A DNA stretch of 64,000 nt from the NCBI GenBank assembly GCA_947579665.1, contig OX388347.1, positions 41,610,943-41,674,942 on the forward strand, written 5' to 3'. The position numbers were made by a program, and so were the translations under genes. This DNA is from Sympetrum striolatum. Its lineage: Eukaryota > Arthropoda > Insecta > Odonata > Libellulidae. Shown one piece after another: positions 11,091-22,771 of this stretch. The notes under the pieces are model-generated. The model saw only the letters and a list, made by a program, of their open reading frames with translations, had not been told where the DNA came from and made no database searches. Numbering within the stretch: position 1 is the first letter of the stretch; each line of letters opens with the position of its first letter.

Positions 11091-14045
11091 AATTTTCTTA
11101 TGTATACTTATTTATTAAAAACTTACGTTACAAGTTGGACTTCTTGCCAGGTGGTAATGTTGAAGGGGAACATAAAAAAATCATTTTAAGCCTGGATTTT
11201 GCTCAAAGACGGAGGGAAACCCTTCCCCAAAACCTCCCATATGCTGTGAAAGTGAATTAACCATACATATTATACATAAAATGTTGAATTTGATTCATCA
11301 TTTGATTAAAATAGGCATGGTAGGATATCCGTATAGTCACATAAATGAATGTAAACTGATTGAATAATAACTAATACAACTCAAGATAATATTACAGAGG
11401 AGATAGCGGTGAGCCATCTTATCATAAACTTAATTCTATTTAATTTAAACTTATTATTTATTACTTTCAAATTGGCACTGGCATGAGAAAATCATCAGTT
11501 AAAGCGTTCATTTTCTTAATACCCCTATGAATGAAGAGTATTTCGGTAAGCCTGTATTCTGCTCTAGTTCCTTGATTTATAAGCTATGGTCACCGTGTCC
11601 TACATAATTAGGAAGTTCAAATCTTCTAGGCAGTTCATTCTGTGTTGTGGATGAGTTACATGGATGGATTCCGTATCTATTACCGCCTGATCCTGTATCT
11701 ACTTGCTGTGATTCTATCTTATGATAATGATTAGAAAGAAGGTTTGCCAGTTGGCCACAGAGGTCGAGGATAAAAAATAGTTGAAATTGAGAATCAAAAT
11801 AAGATTTCGATTTTCGTGACGATGACGCAGTCTCGATGGATCAAAACTTTCTGCGGTGAATGCAAAATAACAATCGCATGATAATTTCCGGCGGGACGTC
11901 GAGAGAAAGATGCCCGGGGCGTAGAATTTAACAACAAGATGTCGGAAGTTCAAAAAAGTTCGGAAAATATTATTGGATACGTTTGGGATCGAAGAACTCT
12001 CCAAAACTTCATGGATCTGATAAAACTGGATATGGGAGACGATATTAAGATAAGGAATATTCTGGAAAGATGTTGATCCACAAACTTCAAAAATGATATC
12101 CACAAAGGATCCTTCCGAAAGGTAAATATAGCCCAACCTTTGCCGAGTTCTGATGAAAGGGAATGCTGAAACATTGCGGTAGGCCACGGGACGCGTCGAG
12201 ATGTATCATGTATCTAGATCTCATAAATTCGTCATTGAAATGCTTATTTGCACACTGGAATGGTATTAAACCGCTTCGCGCGTGGAAGATTGCCGGAAGA
12301 TTAATCTCAGCGCCAGAATTACGAAGTTTCTCCCTCCTTTTTTACGCTTAAATAGTGGAGATTGAGAATGCACACTCAAAATTCTAATTAAGGTGGAGAA
12401 ATGGAATCTATTTCTCTCGAGTGATACAAATGCATTCAAAATTTCTCCAGTAGCGTTAAACATGCTCAAATATATGGCCTTTAAAACTCTCAAAACACCG
12501 TTAAAATGTTTGTTTCCGTGTATCTTTGCTATAGTAGTGTTTGAGAACAGTATTTATATTGAAAGTAATAACTAATAATAAGTAATAATACAGTAATAAT
12601 TAATGTAGAAGCTGTTGGATACTAAAGCCTTTGCTTTTGAAAAGTTTAGCTTTTAACCTGCCAGCTAGGTTTAAGTAAAATGCATATCTTTTGGGCTGAG
12701 ATATATTCACCATCTGTAATTCCTTGTACTGATTAAGAAATCTCCGATTAAAGTTCATATTTTAATGATTCATCAATGTTAAATCAATCTAGATTTATAC
12801 AAATCTGCAGCGCATCGCAATCGACTCCTTAGGAATGACATCGCCCGCTATTTGAAACTCTTATTTTGATGGAGAAAAGATTGATTTGTTTATACATGAT
12901 TGGAGCAGTTCCATGTGCAAGTGTATATCGATTAACTACATCATTTTTTATATCCAAATAAATATAATAGGCTTTTCGTCATTCACTCTCTTTTAATGAA
13001 AGGACTTTTAGCTTGCCGTTACTCATAGTTATGATTCATTTCATTTTTAAAGCATTGATGATATATTGAATCTAAAACTGGTTGTGAAATACCCCAAATA
13101 TTTGATCCACTTTATAATCAGATTTTGATTGAGAATTTGCAAATATATGGGGTATTAAGAGCAGAAGTTCTTGACAAATAATAAAATTCTTCTCATTCTT
13201 CCTTTCATTCCATTCATTATATATATATATACATACATACATATATATGTTTAATTGGAACTCTGGTTGTGAAATAAATATATTTTATAATCAGATTTTG
13301 AGTTGGAAGTTGTAAATATATATGGATAGATACTAAGAGAAACATTTTGTTGATGAATGTTATCTTTTTGATGTTTATTCTTTCTTTATCATATGAGCTA
13401 GAAAGTCTTTGAAAAGTTTTGCTGTAATGAAAATCACTTGCGCCCAATCTCTGCAAATCAATCGATTAAACCGTCGCGGTAATCCTCGTGGGGGAGCGAT
13501 AATTCCCGTTGTGTTGGTTACCTTTAAAATTTATGGGAAACGAATGATGTCGCTCGGAAAGACATGTCCCATATATTCGACAGAATGGCGAGGAGGTGAT
13601 TCTTGAAATCCATGCAAGTCCCACTTGGAATATCTTTCCTCCCAACTGGTAAATTGGATGCGCATGGCTTATCACGAGGTACTCCGTTGCATAATATCAG
13701 GAGCAGGAAATTAGTTCGAATGGGTTGGCTCGAGACAGTATTTCATATTTTAAAAGTATTTTTAGTTCTGGTTTTGGTGCACAGAAATATGAGGATTCCT
13801 GCTGAGAAATATTTGGCCGAGATAAATTTCTAATTGATTTAAATTACATTTTATGGGGTGTATTCTTTTACCCTTTTCTGAATAAACTGAAATCTGTTCG
13901 GTAAAGAGTGAAGATGATTTAGTATGTAAACGAGTGCACCTAGAAAAAATCCCAAGTATAAACGGATATGGAATAAAGTCTGACAAAACAGAATAAACCA
14001 GTGGGGCGCCTACGAAGTCTTCTGAAGAGCACGTTACAGTGTTCT
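11091..14045. other. Non-coding stretch with a short AT/ATAC microsatellite
   Basis: 13218-13248 is a compound (AT)n/(ACAT)n run. Frames of 157 codons (11714-12187, -) and 75-76 codons around 12.3-13.8 kb have no recognisable motif and overlap on opposite strands. GTTGTGAAAT..ATTTTATAATCAGATTTTGA occurs twice (about 13.08 and 13.27 kb), a short local duplication. Confidence 0.45.
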
Positions 14046-14117
14046 TGCGTGATAGCTTACTTGGCTTGAGCAAACGACAAGCAATTGAAAGATCCGAGTT
14101 CAAGTCCTGCTCCCGTA
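14046..14117 (+). repeat. tRNA-like fragment (A box and B box), SINE head or tRNA pseudogene
   Basis: TAGCTTACTTGGCTTGAGC resembles a pol III A box with D-arm sequence. GAGTTCAAGTCC about 45 bp later resembles a B box. The T stem is incomplete and no acceptor stem can be formed, so this is a decayed tRNA-derived repeat at best. It is followed by a T-rich run. No tail or target duplication was found. Confidence 0.4.
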
Positions 14118-16955
14118 AGAATTTTTTTATGTCCATTCTTTCTTGGGATGGAAGCCATATATTTCAAAATAGATGTGAAGCCAAATATAATTTTTTCGCA
14201 AAGTGGTAGACAAGCATAGATGACATAAAATTATAATATTTCTTAACTCGAGATATTTTGCTATTATCTATATGGCTCTTTGAAATCATTTCATCTGAAT
14301 GGAACTTATTTTATGGTGCATGTGGCTTTCACGAATGACACCTAAAGATTGGCAATTTTCAAAACAAGTTATAGTTAAAACTATACCGAAACGGTAGACA
14401 TAGCTCTAATAAAAAACAAAATATCAATTCGGATAATGACTTCTTCGTTCTATTTTGAAAGGTGAGAGGAAAAGAAAACGAGGATTTATGCCCTTTTCAT
14501 TGAAATTGCAAAGAATTATTTCATTCCGGTCATAGTATTAAAATTTCATTAGTGGGTGAAGGTAATTAATTCCTTTTGTGTCTCGGATCGTCGTGGTTTC
14601 TTTAGAATAATCAGTTTTTTAAGAGCTAAATAAATACCTAATCATATTCACTGACTGAAAGCTATAAGGGAAACAAAAAATCCTGCTCTCTGTCGTGAGA
14701 TACTTCGCAGAAATTGAATCCAGAATGATTGAATGGATGTTGATTTCGAAATGTTAATTAATTTTCATTCGCTTCTTCGAATCCATCATAATGTTTTGGT
14801 GAATTAAATATTGCCTGTATTAGTACTCGCTAGAGACTGAAGTTGAGTAAATAATATTGTTTTTCCACAATATTTACGTACATCAGTGTGCAGAAATGTA
14901 ATGTATATGAAGAATCGTCTGAGCAGGTGGTTGAATATTTTTGTCCAAAACTTGAGAAAAAAATGCGGTCCTACCTAAAACTTTGACACATAATTAATTA
15001 TCTTATCTTCAAATGTAACAGACTAGGTTTCATGTTATTTTTATCGGTCTCAGACTTATATGAATCGTAATTTTCCCATGAAAAATTCCTGCAAATTTCA
15101 CTTGGTCGCTTACAGTAATATTTTCCTTTTGAAAAATTAAATAGAAGTAATCGTTATACAAAGTGGAAACGAATACCTTAAAAAATTCTCCCTTAACAAC
15201 TCTTATTTGAACTTTAAATTGTCCAATAAATTTTACTCACTAAAACTATGATAAAATATTATATAGTTAGTGTAATATTTCGTCAAATTTCAAACACTTT
15301 GTTCCTAAGAAAAGCTGTTTTTGAAGTTGAACCTATTTAATTACTTCAAGTTCTCGTAAATTTACATCAGAAAGAACCCTTATAGGTTAGCATGGAATAG
15401 ATGTAAGTTTAAGCTTCTGATTATAGATTCTGATTAAAAAACTTGTCTGAGAGTGTCTATGGTTCGTCTTAACAATTAATTTCTTATAAGAATGAGTATA
15501 GAGTTAGTATGGTTAGGGATTCTTAAGGTATAATAATTTGCGACCTGATAAGGTAAGGGTACCGAAACAGTTGGAAAACTTTACCTTGTTTGACTAAGAA
15601 GTCTTTCTGCTCCTAGTATGATAATTTGGTTTTAGCTTGCAAGAAACACTGGTGGCGATGTACAATGGAATAACACCATCAGTTACGATTTGACTTTTTT
15701 AGTGCTTATTATGGCTTAGTATAGCCTTTACAATAGCTATGATATACATAAAGTGAATAGGGTATTTGGAATAAGTCACTAATTAGTTGCTACTCAATTT
15801 TAATTTAAGTAAACTATGAATAGGAGGTGATCATTGAAGGTGTACATTTTCAATCAATGCAGTTTTAGAAACCCTGTTCAGAAGTCGACATACGAATAAT
15901 TTATTTCGGTGACGTATTGTTCCGTATCCTATTATAAGACATTTTGAAAGATATCATTAATGATTATAAGACAAATTTTTGTTTTCAGCGAGTATTACTT
16001 CGGATTATTTTGCTTCCTATAGAAGCGTTTCTCCCTGACGATTCTCCACGCCGTAAATTATCGCCACTCGTATCATTCCTTTTACGTTGGTTCTAACGAT
16101 TCCTCGCTCCCATTCAATGACCTTTATTTTGAAAGGACCAATTATCTCCCGTGTTCCTCCTCTCGAGAAAAGAAACTTCTTTGACGAGGAGGGTTTCACT
16201 GAGACGGCAGACTTACCTTCGCTCTTCTTTTTCCCGTAAATCAGATAGAGAATACCTTTCAAAGAGACCTCTGCAATTCGCTGCTGGTTATTATTCCTCG
16301 TCTGCGGCAGGTCATGATTTCGCTTTTGTTTCCTTTCCGTTCTTCCGTCGTTTAAATGAAGATCGCAATGGATTGTAACCCTTTGTTTCCATTGTGAGGA
16401 CCTTATCTCGAAAAGTCAGGCGGCGGAAATTTGCGTGCGTTCGAATACGCAATTTGCCTTCTGGCGGAGATCAAATAAAGATTGTTTTTCTTGGCGGCGT
16501 AATGCATCAAATTCGAAGGATGAGGATTTTAATGAAGCCTCTGAAAATACCGCACATAAAATTAGCTTTATAACCCAATTCTCAATTTTCGAGCGAAGTA
16601 CCGAATCTGTACCGTATGGAAACACAGAAATAAGCGAATATATAGTTTCTATGGTTTCTTTTGAGGCGTTTCGGCTTCGTTAACCCCGTTTTTAAATGTT
16701 TTACTGTTGAGGATTGCATTTATAAAAAGCCATTTGACTTCACCACTACTCTTGTAATAGGGAGAGCTAATGGATGACTTCAAGAAGAAGACGATTTTAC
16801 CCGATTTCAAGAATTGCTTCCAAAATAAACCCCATTTTAGGGAAAATCTAAGAGGGTACAATTTGTTGTCCTCTATTTTTACATAAAACAGTAGATTATT
16901 CCGTGTATATTATTTATATATTTGAAAAATATAAATTTACTGCTCATCCTTTTTT
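14118..16955. other. Non-coding stretch, nothing firmly recognised
   Basis: No frame with a family signature was found. 16.0-16.7 kb is somewhat richer in GC and holds several overlapping frames of 69-82 codons in both strands with no motif. No repeat boundary could be drawn. Confidence 0.4.
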
Positions 16956-17966
16956 ACTTTCTCCATATACGAAATATAGAGAAAGTATTGTTTTCATGAA
17001 AAAATTCGACTTCGAGATTTCAACGGAAATACATGTTTTGGGGTCCCTAGAACACGTTTTGACTATTTTCGGAATGATGTCTGTGTGTATGTGTGTGTGT
17101 GTGTGTGTCTGTATGTGTGTGTGTGTTAGTGGGCGCTCTATCGTGAAAACTGTTGGTCGTATTAATATTAAACTTCGTATATAGTACTGTGGTGTGTGCT
17201 GTCAGAGTTGATTAGTTTTTGGAGTAAATCGGTTGACCGGAAGTCGAGCTTCATTCATTATAGCTCATTTCCGGTTTTCAAAATATCTCCATAAATATGA
17301 TATATACGTGCACTGTATTACTTATAAAAGTTTTAGATAATGTAATTTACTATAAATTTTGTATTTAACATATTTTTGTATCACCGGTTGATTAGGAGTT
17401 ATTCGTGAAATACCGATAAACCGGAAGTAGCCGTTATGTACTTTGTGGGCGCTCTAACTTAAAAACGATGCATTATATCAACACCAAATTTCATATGTAG
17501 TACTTTATTTTGTTTCTTAAGAGTTGATTAGTTTTTGGAGTAAATCGATTTACCGGAAGTCGAGCTGTATTCTTCAAAGCTCATTTCCGGTTTTCAAAAT
17601 ATCTCCATAAATATGATATTTAGGTATATACAATTATTAATAAAAGTTTTAGAAAATAAAATCTACTATAACTTTTGGTTGAAACATATTTTTGTATCAC
17701 TGATTGTGTAGGAGTTATTCATGAAATACTGATAAACCGGAAGTTGCTGATTATGTACTTTGTGGGCGCTCTGGGCTCTATGGGCGAAATCCCAATTTCA
17801 TCGTTTTTCATCGATCATGTCCCGTAAAACATTATTATTCATGTTTTTGGCGTCAAAGAAAATAATATATATATATTAATCACTCATATTCCAAGTTTAG
17901 ATGGAATATAGAGTTCGAAATTACTGCGGTAGATAAATATTTACATCTTATATATATGGAGAAAGT
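16956..17966. mobile_element. Non-autonomous DNA element, 1011 bp, with terminal inverted repeats and internal tandem duplication
   Basis: The left end ACTTTCTCCATATA is matched by the reverse complement of the right end, giving terminal inverted repeats of 14 bp. The left end is also a small hairpin (ACTTTCTC...GAGAAAGT, 16956-16986). Inside are a (TG)n run (17082-17127) and a tandem repeat. GGGCGCTCT starts at 17131, 17447 and 17764, a period of 316-317 bp. Each unit carries GAGTTGATTAGTTTTTGGAG, CCGGAAGTCGAGCT and AAATATCTCCATAAATATGA. A partial copy lies at 31.76 kb. There is no transposase frame, so it would depend on another element. No clear target duplication was seen at the ends, and the superfamily is unknown. 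Confidence 0.75.
17082..17127. repeat. (TG)n microsatellite inside the 1-kb element
   Basis: An imperfect TGTGTG run is interrupted by TGTATG and TCTGTATG. The partial copy at 31.88 kb has a short counterpart (CTGTCTGTATGTGTATGTGTG), so the microsatellite grew from sequence already present in the element. Confidence 0.85.
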
Positions 17967-18509
17967 CATGTGCTGGCCACATCAGATTTTTTCTCCTTGT
18001 GATTATCAATAATGAAACTAAAGTTTTTGCGAGCATGAGAACTCTGCTAAAATTTTAATCATTACTTTAATCATCAATGATTACTTTCTTCGATGGAATC
18101 ATCCGAATATCTCGTACTTTGGATATTTTCCCAGAATTAATAACGATATGTTTGTGTTTAATTCGTATTGGAATTTTAGTTATAATTTGCCTGTTCTCTG
18201 GATATTACAAAGCATTTTTTTTACGGAGAAACCAATAAATTAATTGAATATTGTGGCAAGCTAAACTTTCATTATTATTATCCTCGTGAGGTTGAATATT
18301 CAAGCTTTCCATAGGTTGAAAAACTCATCAAAGTCAATATTTCGAGAAATGAGTACCATGAAACTTTTAATACCGTTGAGAAATTTGTTATTTGACATTT
18401 CTGTACTTCCGATATTCCTACATAGACCCTTCGAGATAGGCAATTGACTTATTCTTACAAGAATTTCTAAAAATATTTTCATATATTTAATCTAAACTTC
18501 AAACAAAGA
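17967..18509. other. AT-rich non-coding stretch
   Basis: Nothing was recognised beyond short chance frames. It separates the 1-kb inverted-repeat element from the Penelope-like remnant. Confidence 0.5.
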
Positions 18510-19294
18510 AAACAGGAGAAACTTTCTTGATGAAATTCACCCTGATTTTATTAAAAACTTTGCAAAATACCACAGGAACAAAAAAATTAATCACGACTAG
18601 TTTCGACGCGTGAGCGTCATCTTCAAGTGAAGAAAGAGGCCTGAAACCCACATATTTAAAAGAAAATAGGGGAGATTGGTCCAGAGGGCTCATGGTCAGA
18701 GGGGAGGGGGAGGAGTTTAGGGTTCTTGGAAAACATTAGAGGAGGGAGAACAAGAAAGCGTTGCCGTGAGTAATGGTGAAGAGGAAGGAAAAATATATTC
18801 GTTTGTGAGAGTTATTAAGGGGTTTTTGTGATTTTGGACAACCTCCATTTTTTCAAGAATATTGAGTCGTCTACCCTTCTCCGCTATATGTAAGATTTTA
18901 GGTGTAAAATCTGAGGAATGACTGCATGTTAAAAGATGCTTCGCGAAATGAGATTGGTGTGATCCAGTTTGAAAACATTTAAGATGTTCTTTTGCCCTTA
19001 ATTTAAAATTTCTTCCAGTCTGGCCGATGTATATCGAACTACAGTCATGAAAGGACAGTTGATAGACTCCTGATTTAAAAACGGGTCTATTGAGTCTTTA
19101 CCGTTACAAAGAAAATTCTTAATACAAAAATTACTATAAAAAGCTGGGCGGATACGACTTTTAGGAAAGAGTTTCGATATTTTATAACTTATCGGCCCAC
19201 AGAAACTTAACTTACGCCAACCAGGAGAAGATGGAGGAGTTTGAGTGGAATATATTGTATTTAGAGCCAAGTTTTTAAGTTTATTATCTAGCAA
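18510..19294 (-). pseudogene. Penelope-like element remnant with GIY-YIG endonuclease domain
   Basis: On the - strand, the frame from 19294 ends in a linker-like sequence (ISYKISKLFPKSRIR, then CNGKDSIDPF) typical of the region between RT and endonuclease in Penelope-like elements. A frameshift at about 19065 moves the reading to VYQLSFHDC followed by SSIYIGQTGRNFKLRAKEH, the hallmark of a GIY-YIG domain. The frame then runs on with HFAKHLL and EKMEVV to about 18787. In the intact family this single protein is a reverse transcriptase fused to an endonuclease that nicks target DNA. Here the RT is missing and the frame is broken. The 3' region to about 18510 includes the element's terminal motif (18592-18627). 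Confidence 0.85.
18592..18627 (-). ncRNA. Hammerhead-like terminal motif of the Penelope-like element
   Basis: On the - strand it reads GAAGATGA, a CGC-TCAC-GCG mini-stem, then TCGAAACTAGTC. The order GATGA - stem - GAAA - short stem - TC resembles a minimal hammerhead ribozyme, and such ribozymes are known in the terminal repeats of Penelope-like elements. The first core block is not the strict CTGATGA, so this copy is probably inactive. Confidence 0.4.
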
Positions 19295-20206
19295 ACGATT
19301 GATGATTGATTACTCTTGATTATTAGTTGACTTTATATCATGCAAATAACTTTCCGTTTTTAAATAATTTTTAAAAATAAAGAAAATCGCTGATGTTTGG
19401 TTTATAGTTATTGCCTTTATGCATACCTATTGTAGATATCTTGTAATTGTATTCACTTTATAAGACTGATATCACTGTATGTGAATATGTTTTTATTAAA
19501 AATACATAAAAGCGATAGAAATTCACTTTCAACAGAGCCGGAAGTGGGGTTATCTGTCAGTGACGCTTGGCTTCTCATGTGAAGTTTCTCTAGTCTACCG
19601 ATAGATATCTCGGTATTATTGTCAAACAATCTTGACCTTTTTTTGCTCTTATTTGTGTGAATTATTTTTACCTCCACCGTAGGAATAAATCAAACCTAGT
19701 ATGCAGTGAATTTAGTTGGTACGTACTTCGGAGCGAAACTACTTTATAACAAAAACAACTAATTTCTTTGCATTATATGTAACTCATATTCCCGAGTGAT
19801 TGACTTGAAAGAACATCTCATACAATTAAAATGCAAGCTTTTAGCGTTTAAAAAAATAAACGCACATCTTTCATGCCTATTTTATTTTCTAAAACTTAAA
19901 TATTTCTTACAATTCTTGTTTAATGCAAGCACACATATACATGTGAAGTCTCACTGTAATGCTACTTATACTGAAATTCCCTTCTCAAAGATTTGGGTAT
20001 GACTGATTTTCAGTTTGATAGTGATAACGAGAATCATTATCACTATCTACTATAAGGACATTATCAACATTTAGATATATGACATTTAGTTCGAGTCTCC
20101 AATTGTGCTATGCTTTAGTATTCTTAGTTTGGGGTTATATTCCTCAATTGCTGAGGAATTATGGCAATGAGGATATATTTCCCATAATATAAAGCAATTA
20201 AAGCTA
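19295..20206. other. AT-rich non-coding stretch with a small perfect hairpin
   Basis: 20017-20027 and 20037-20047 are perfect 11-bp inverted repeats (GATAGTGATAA/TTATCACTATC) with a 9-nt loop. No other feature was recognised. No reverse transcriptase sequence continues from the Penelope remnant. Confidence 0.5.
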
Positions 20207-20488
20207 TGATTTCACAGCAATATTTTTTCTCTAAGCCTTATTCCCCCTGTATGTACTTTATGGGGTCGGCTGATGACTGATGGTAATGGGTGATGATGAG
20301 GATGAAGTTAGTTTTGGCGATGATGTGACTTTTGATGATGCCCTTCCTGCCGCCAACCCTGAACGGTGAAGTCAGATAAACACACAACTATTCCCTGATC
20401 AGACGGGATTCAATCCCGTGGCCTTGGGGATGGAGCGCTTCGCACGCTAACCACTCGGACACCAAGGCTGGTGATTTCACAGCAATAT
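20207..20488 (-). mobile_element. Full-length tRNA-derived SINE with 17-bp target-site duplications
   Basis: TGATTTCACAGCAATAT occurs identically at 20207-20223 and 20472-20488 and brackets a 248-bp insert (20224-20471). Read on the - strand, the insert begins with a tRNA-like head. This has GTGTCCGAGTGG as A box and, within a perfect 5-bp T stem (ACGGG/CCCGT), ATTGAAT as the loop of the B box. A body follows containing GGCAGGAAGGGCATC, a motif shared by many SINE and RTE tails. It ends GGGGGAATAAGGC and a short A-rich tail. The intact duplications suggest a fairly recent retrotransposition. Like all SINEs it would use RNA polymerase III and a partner LINE's enzyme. Confidence 0.9.
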
Positions 20489-22529
20489 ATAGGTCTTAAA
20501 TGATTTTTGATCATTTAACTAGACATGACGTCACAAGTTTCACTGAAAATTTCCTGATTGATGTTCAATATAGACACAGTACCTTCCTATTCCTGAATCT
20601 GGAGTCAGTGGCAGCTTCATTTTGTACTTTTCGTGAACATTGCAATCGATACAACCTAATTAATAGCCCAAATTTTAGAATTATGAGTTTTTATCCGTTT
20701 AAAAGATAAAATCCATGTATCGACTTTCTGGGCAACCTCTATTTTTAAGTCCTCCAACGGTCAAATATTAATCCAGGCTTATAAAAAAGCTAAAATTAAG
20801 CGACATCGTCACTCGGTGAAGGTTACGCAGACCTATATAGATCCAAAATTCAATAAAGCTGATGCTTCCTCATGCCATCCTTTTTATAAAAAAACCATTA
20901 ATCCTCTCTTTCACGGTGTAATATCTCATCTCTCATCAAACCCTCTGAAACCATAGTTCATTTCAACCCTGTTTCTGTATGACTGCTACAGCTGTTCTAA
21001 TTTTTCACATATTTATCTATTTACACTATTTCTTACCCCCGATTATTTTAATCTGTTTTCGTTCAGTACATTTTTGGATGTACTTATATTATGCTTTTCA
21101 GATGATCATGATTGGCTCTTTTATTTTAGCGGCTCTCGTTTATTCATTTTTTATTTATGACTCTTTTATTCTCTTTCTCTCCTACCTTCTCCAAGAAGTA
21201 GAGCATTAAATGTTGTCTAGCGAAGCAAAAACATCCACATTCAGTGAGGTTGATTATGCATATAAAAGATTCTTAAATGCAATGGCAATTTTTCTTCAAT
21301 CCTGGTGGTTAACTTTTTCATTTAATGTTATATTTCTGTGTGTAGAATCACGCACTTGGTGAATAGTTTCTGCTGATAATATATAGATTTCAATTCACTA
21401 TAATATTATGCTTTGCATAAGGAATAAGCTTCATGTTTCATTTGGATAAAATTAACAGTTAAAACAACACTTCCTAGACTGTAAGAAAGCCTTATTTTCT
21501 GAGAAACGTTAGACATTTTGACTACCAAAAACATGTTACAATCCGCTAATGGAAACATAGTAGGACTAATGAATCACTAAAGTTTTCCAAAAATCTGTTT
21601 ATTTTATAAAGATATTTGCGTATTCGTGCCAAAAGATATTTTTTATGTTAAGAAAATTGATTGTTTAGTAGATATTTATCAATAGATAATCTACTAGATC
21701 TTTTCTCAATATATAATTAATTTTCTAAGAGTTATTGAAATTTCACTGTGAGCAGCAATTTTATTTAACGCTTACGCTTATGGAAAATACTTAATAAAAA
21801 AAAGTCCAGTATAGAAACATGAGATAAATTGAAGACAGCAAATTATATACTGTAAGACGTCATATATTGGTTTCAGAAGTTTGAAAAGGATAAAAATTTT
21901 GTCTCTCCAATTTCAGACAAACATTAATGATCTCAAACGTGAGTTTTTACGATCTAATCGCTAAAATACAGTCCTAAGAATAAATTAATAACATTAGTGG
22001 CATCAAATAACGTGATTTTAGCTCAGAATTCTTCACAATGAAATACACAGGATTTCTATCCTAGGTTAATTAATAAATCGGACTTTATTGATTAGGCAAA
22101 TATATTTTGAAATATATTATTTAATATTATTTATTATATTATTTCAATAATATTTTGTTTCGAGTTAAGAAAGGAAACTAAGGCATTCATCATTAATTTA
22201 CTTAACTTACGAAGGCGAAAATCCCATTAATGTTTCCAAAATCCATTACACGGAGAATTGATGACAAGAAATAAACTCAAACACATGCCCCACAAGGATT
22301 AAAGCCCAAAAATTCAGCGCTGGTAGGCAAGCACGCCAAAATATCTCAAATCATTGCCAAATTTCTAGGAAGATTAATTGAATATGGATACGTTTGCCAA
22401 ATTTCCCCTTTGTGATGAGCTACCTCCTCATGATTCTGCGTTGTTTACTGTTTAATTTCAAGAAAGATGGCGTGCTTAATAGGTAACGGTTTTTATTGGC
22501 TGTATTTATCGCAAAGATACATTCCCTTA
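20489..22529. other. AT-rich non-coding stretch, nothing recognised
   Basis: Frames of 69-76 codons lack motifs and are rich in hydrophobic residues from AT-rich codons. No repeat boundary or RNA gene was supported. Confidence 0.5.
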
Positions 22530-22771
22530 CTCTGAAAACATCATGTTAGCAGGACATTTTTGGAAGGGGTTATTTTTATTTAAATGTTGTTTAGCGTATT
22601 ATTTACATTAATGACAGCAAAACTTTGTGGATCTACCTGTTTGTGTTGAATAAATAAATAATAAAAAAATTAAATCGCAAAAACAATTTAAAAATTTCAA
22701 AAGCATTCATTTAACTCTGAAAACATCTCATTAGCATGATATTTTTGGAAAAGGGTTATTTATAAGCATTG
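22530..22771. repeat. Short tandem duplication and a retroposon-like (AAAT)n tail
   Basis: ACTCTGAAAACATC.(A/T)GTTAGCA.GA.ATTTTTGGAA...GGGTTATTT occurs near 22530-22577 and again near 22714-22762, about 185 bp apart. Between them GTTGAATAAATAAATAATAAA (about 22647) has the same GTTG-plus-tail junction as at 343. The second copy may therefore flank a small retroposed insertion. Confidence 0.5.

Noticed and set aside
10803..11189. 128-codon + frame
   Set aside because: It lies antisense to a recognisable reverse transcriptase C-terminus on the - strand and is explained as its shadow.
20017..20047. 11-bp perfect hairpin considered as a transcription terminator or regulatory element
   Set aside because: Eukaryotic context, no adjacent gene, and short palindromes are common in AT-rich DNA; only noted within the surrounding stretch.
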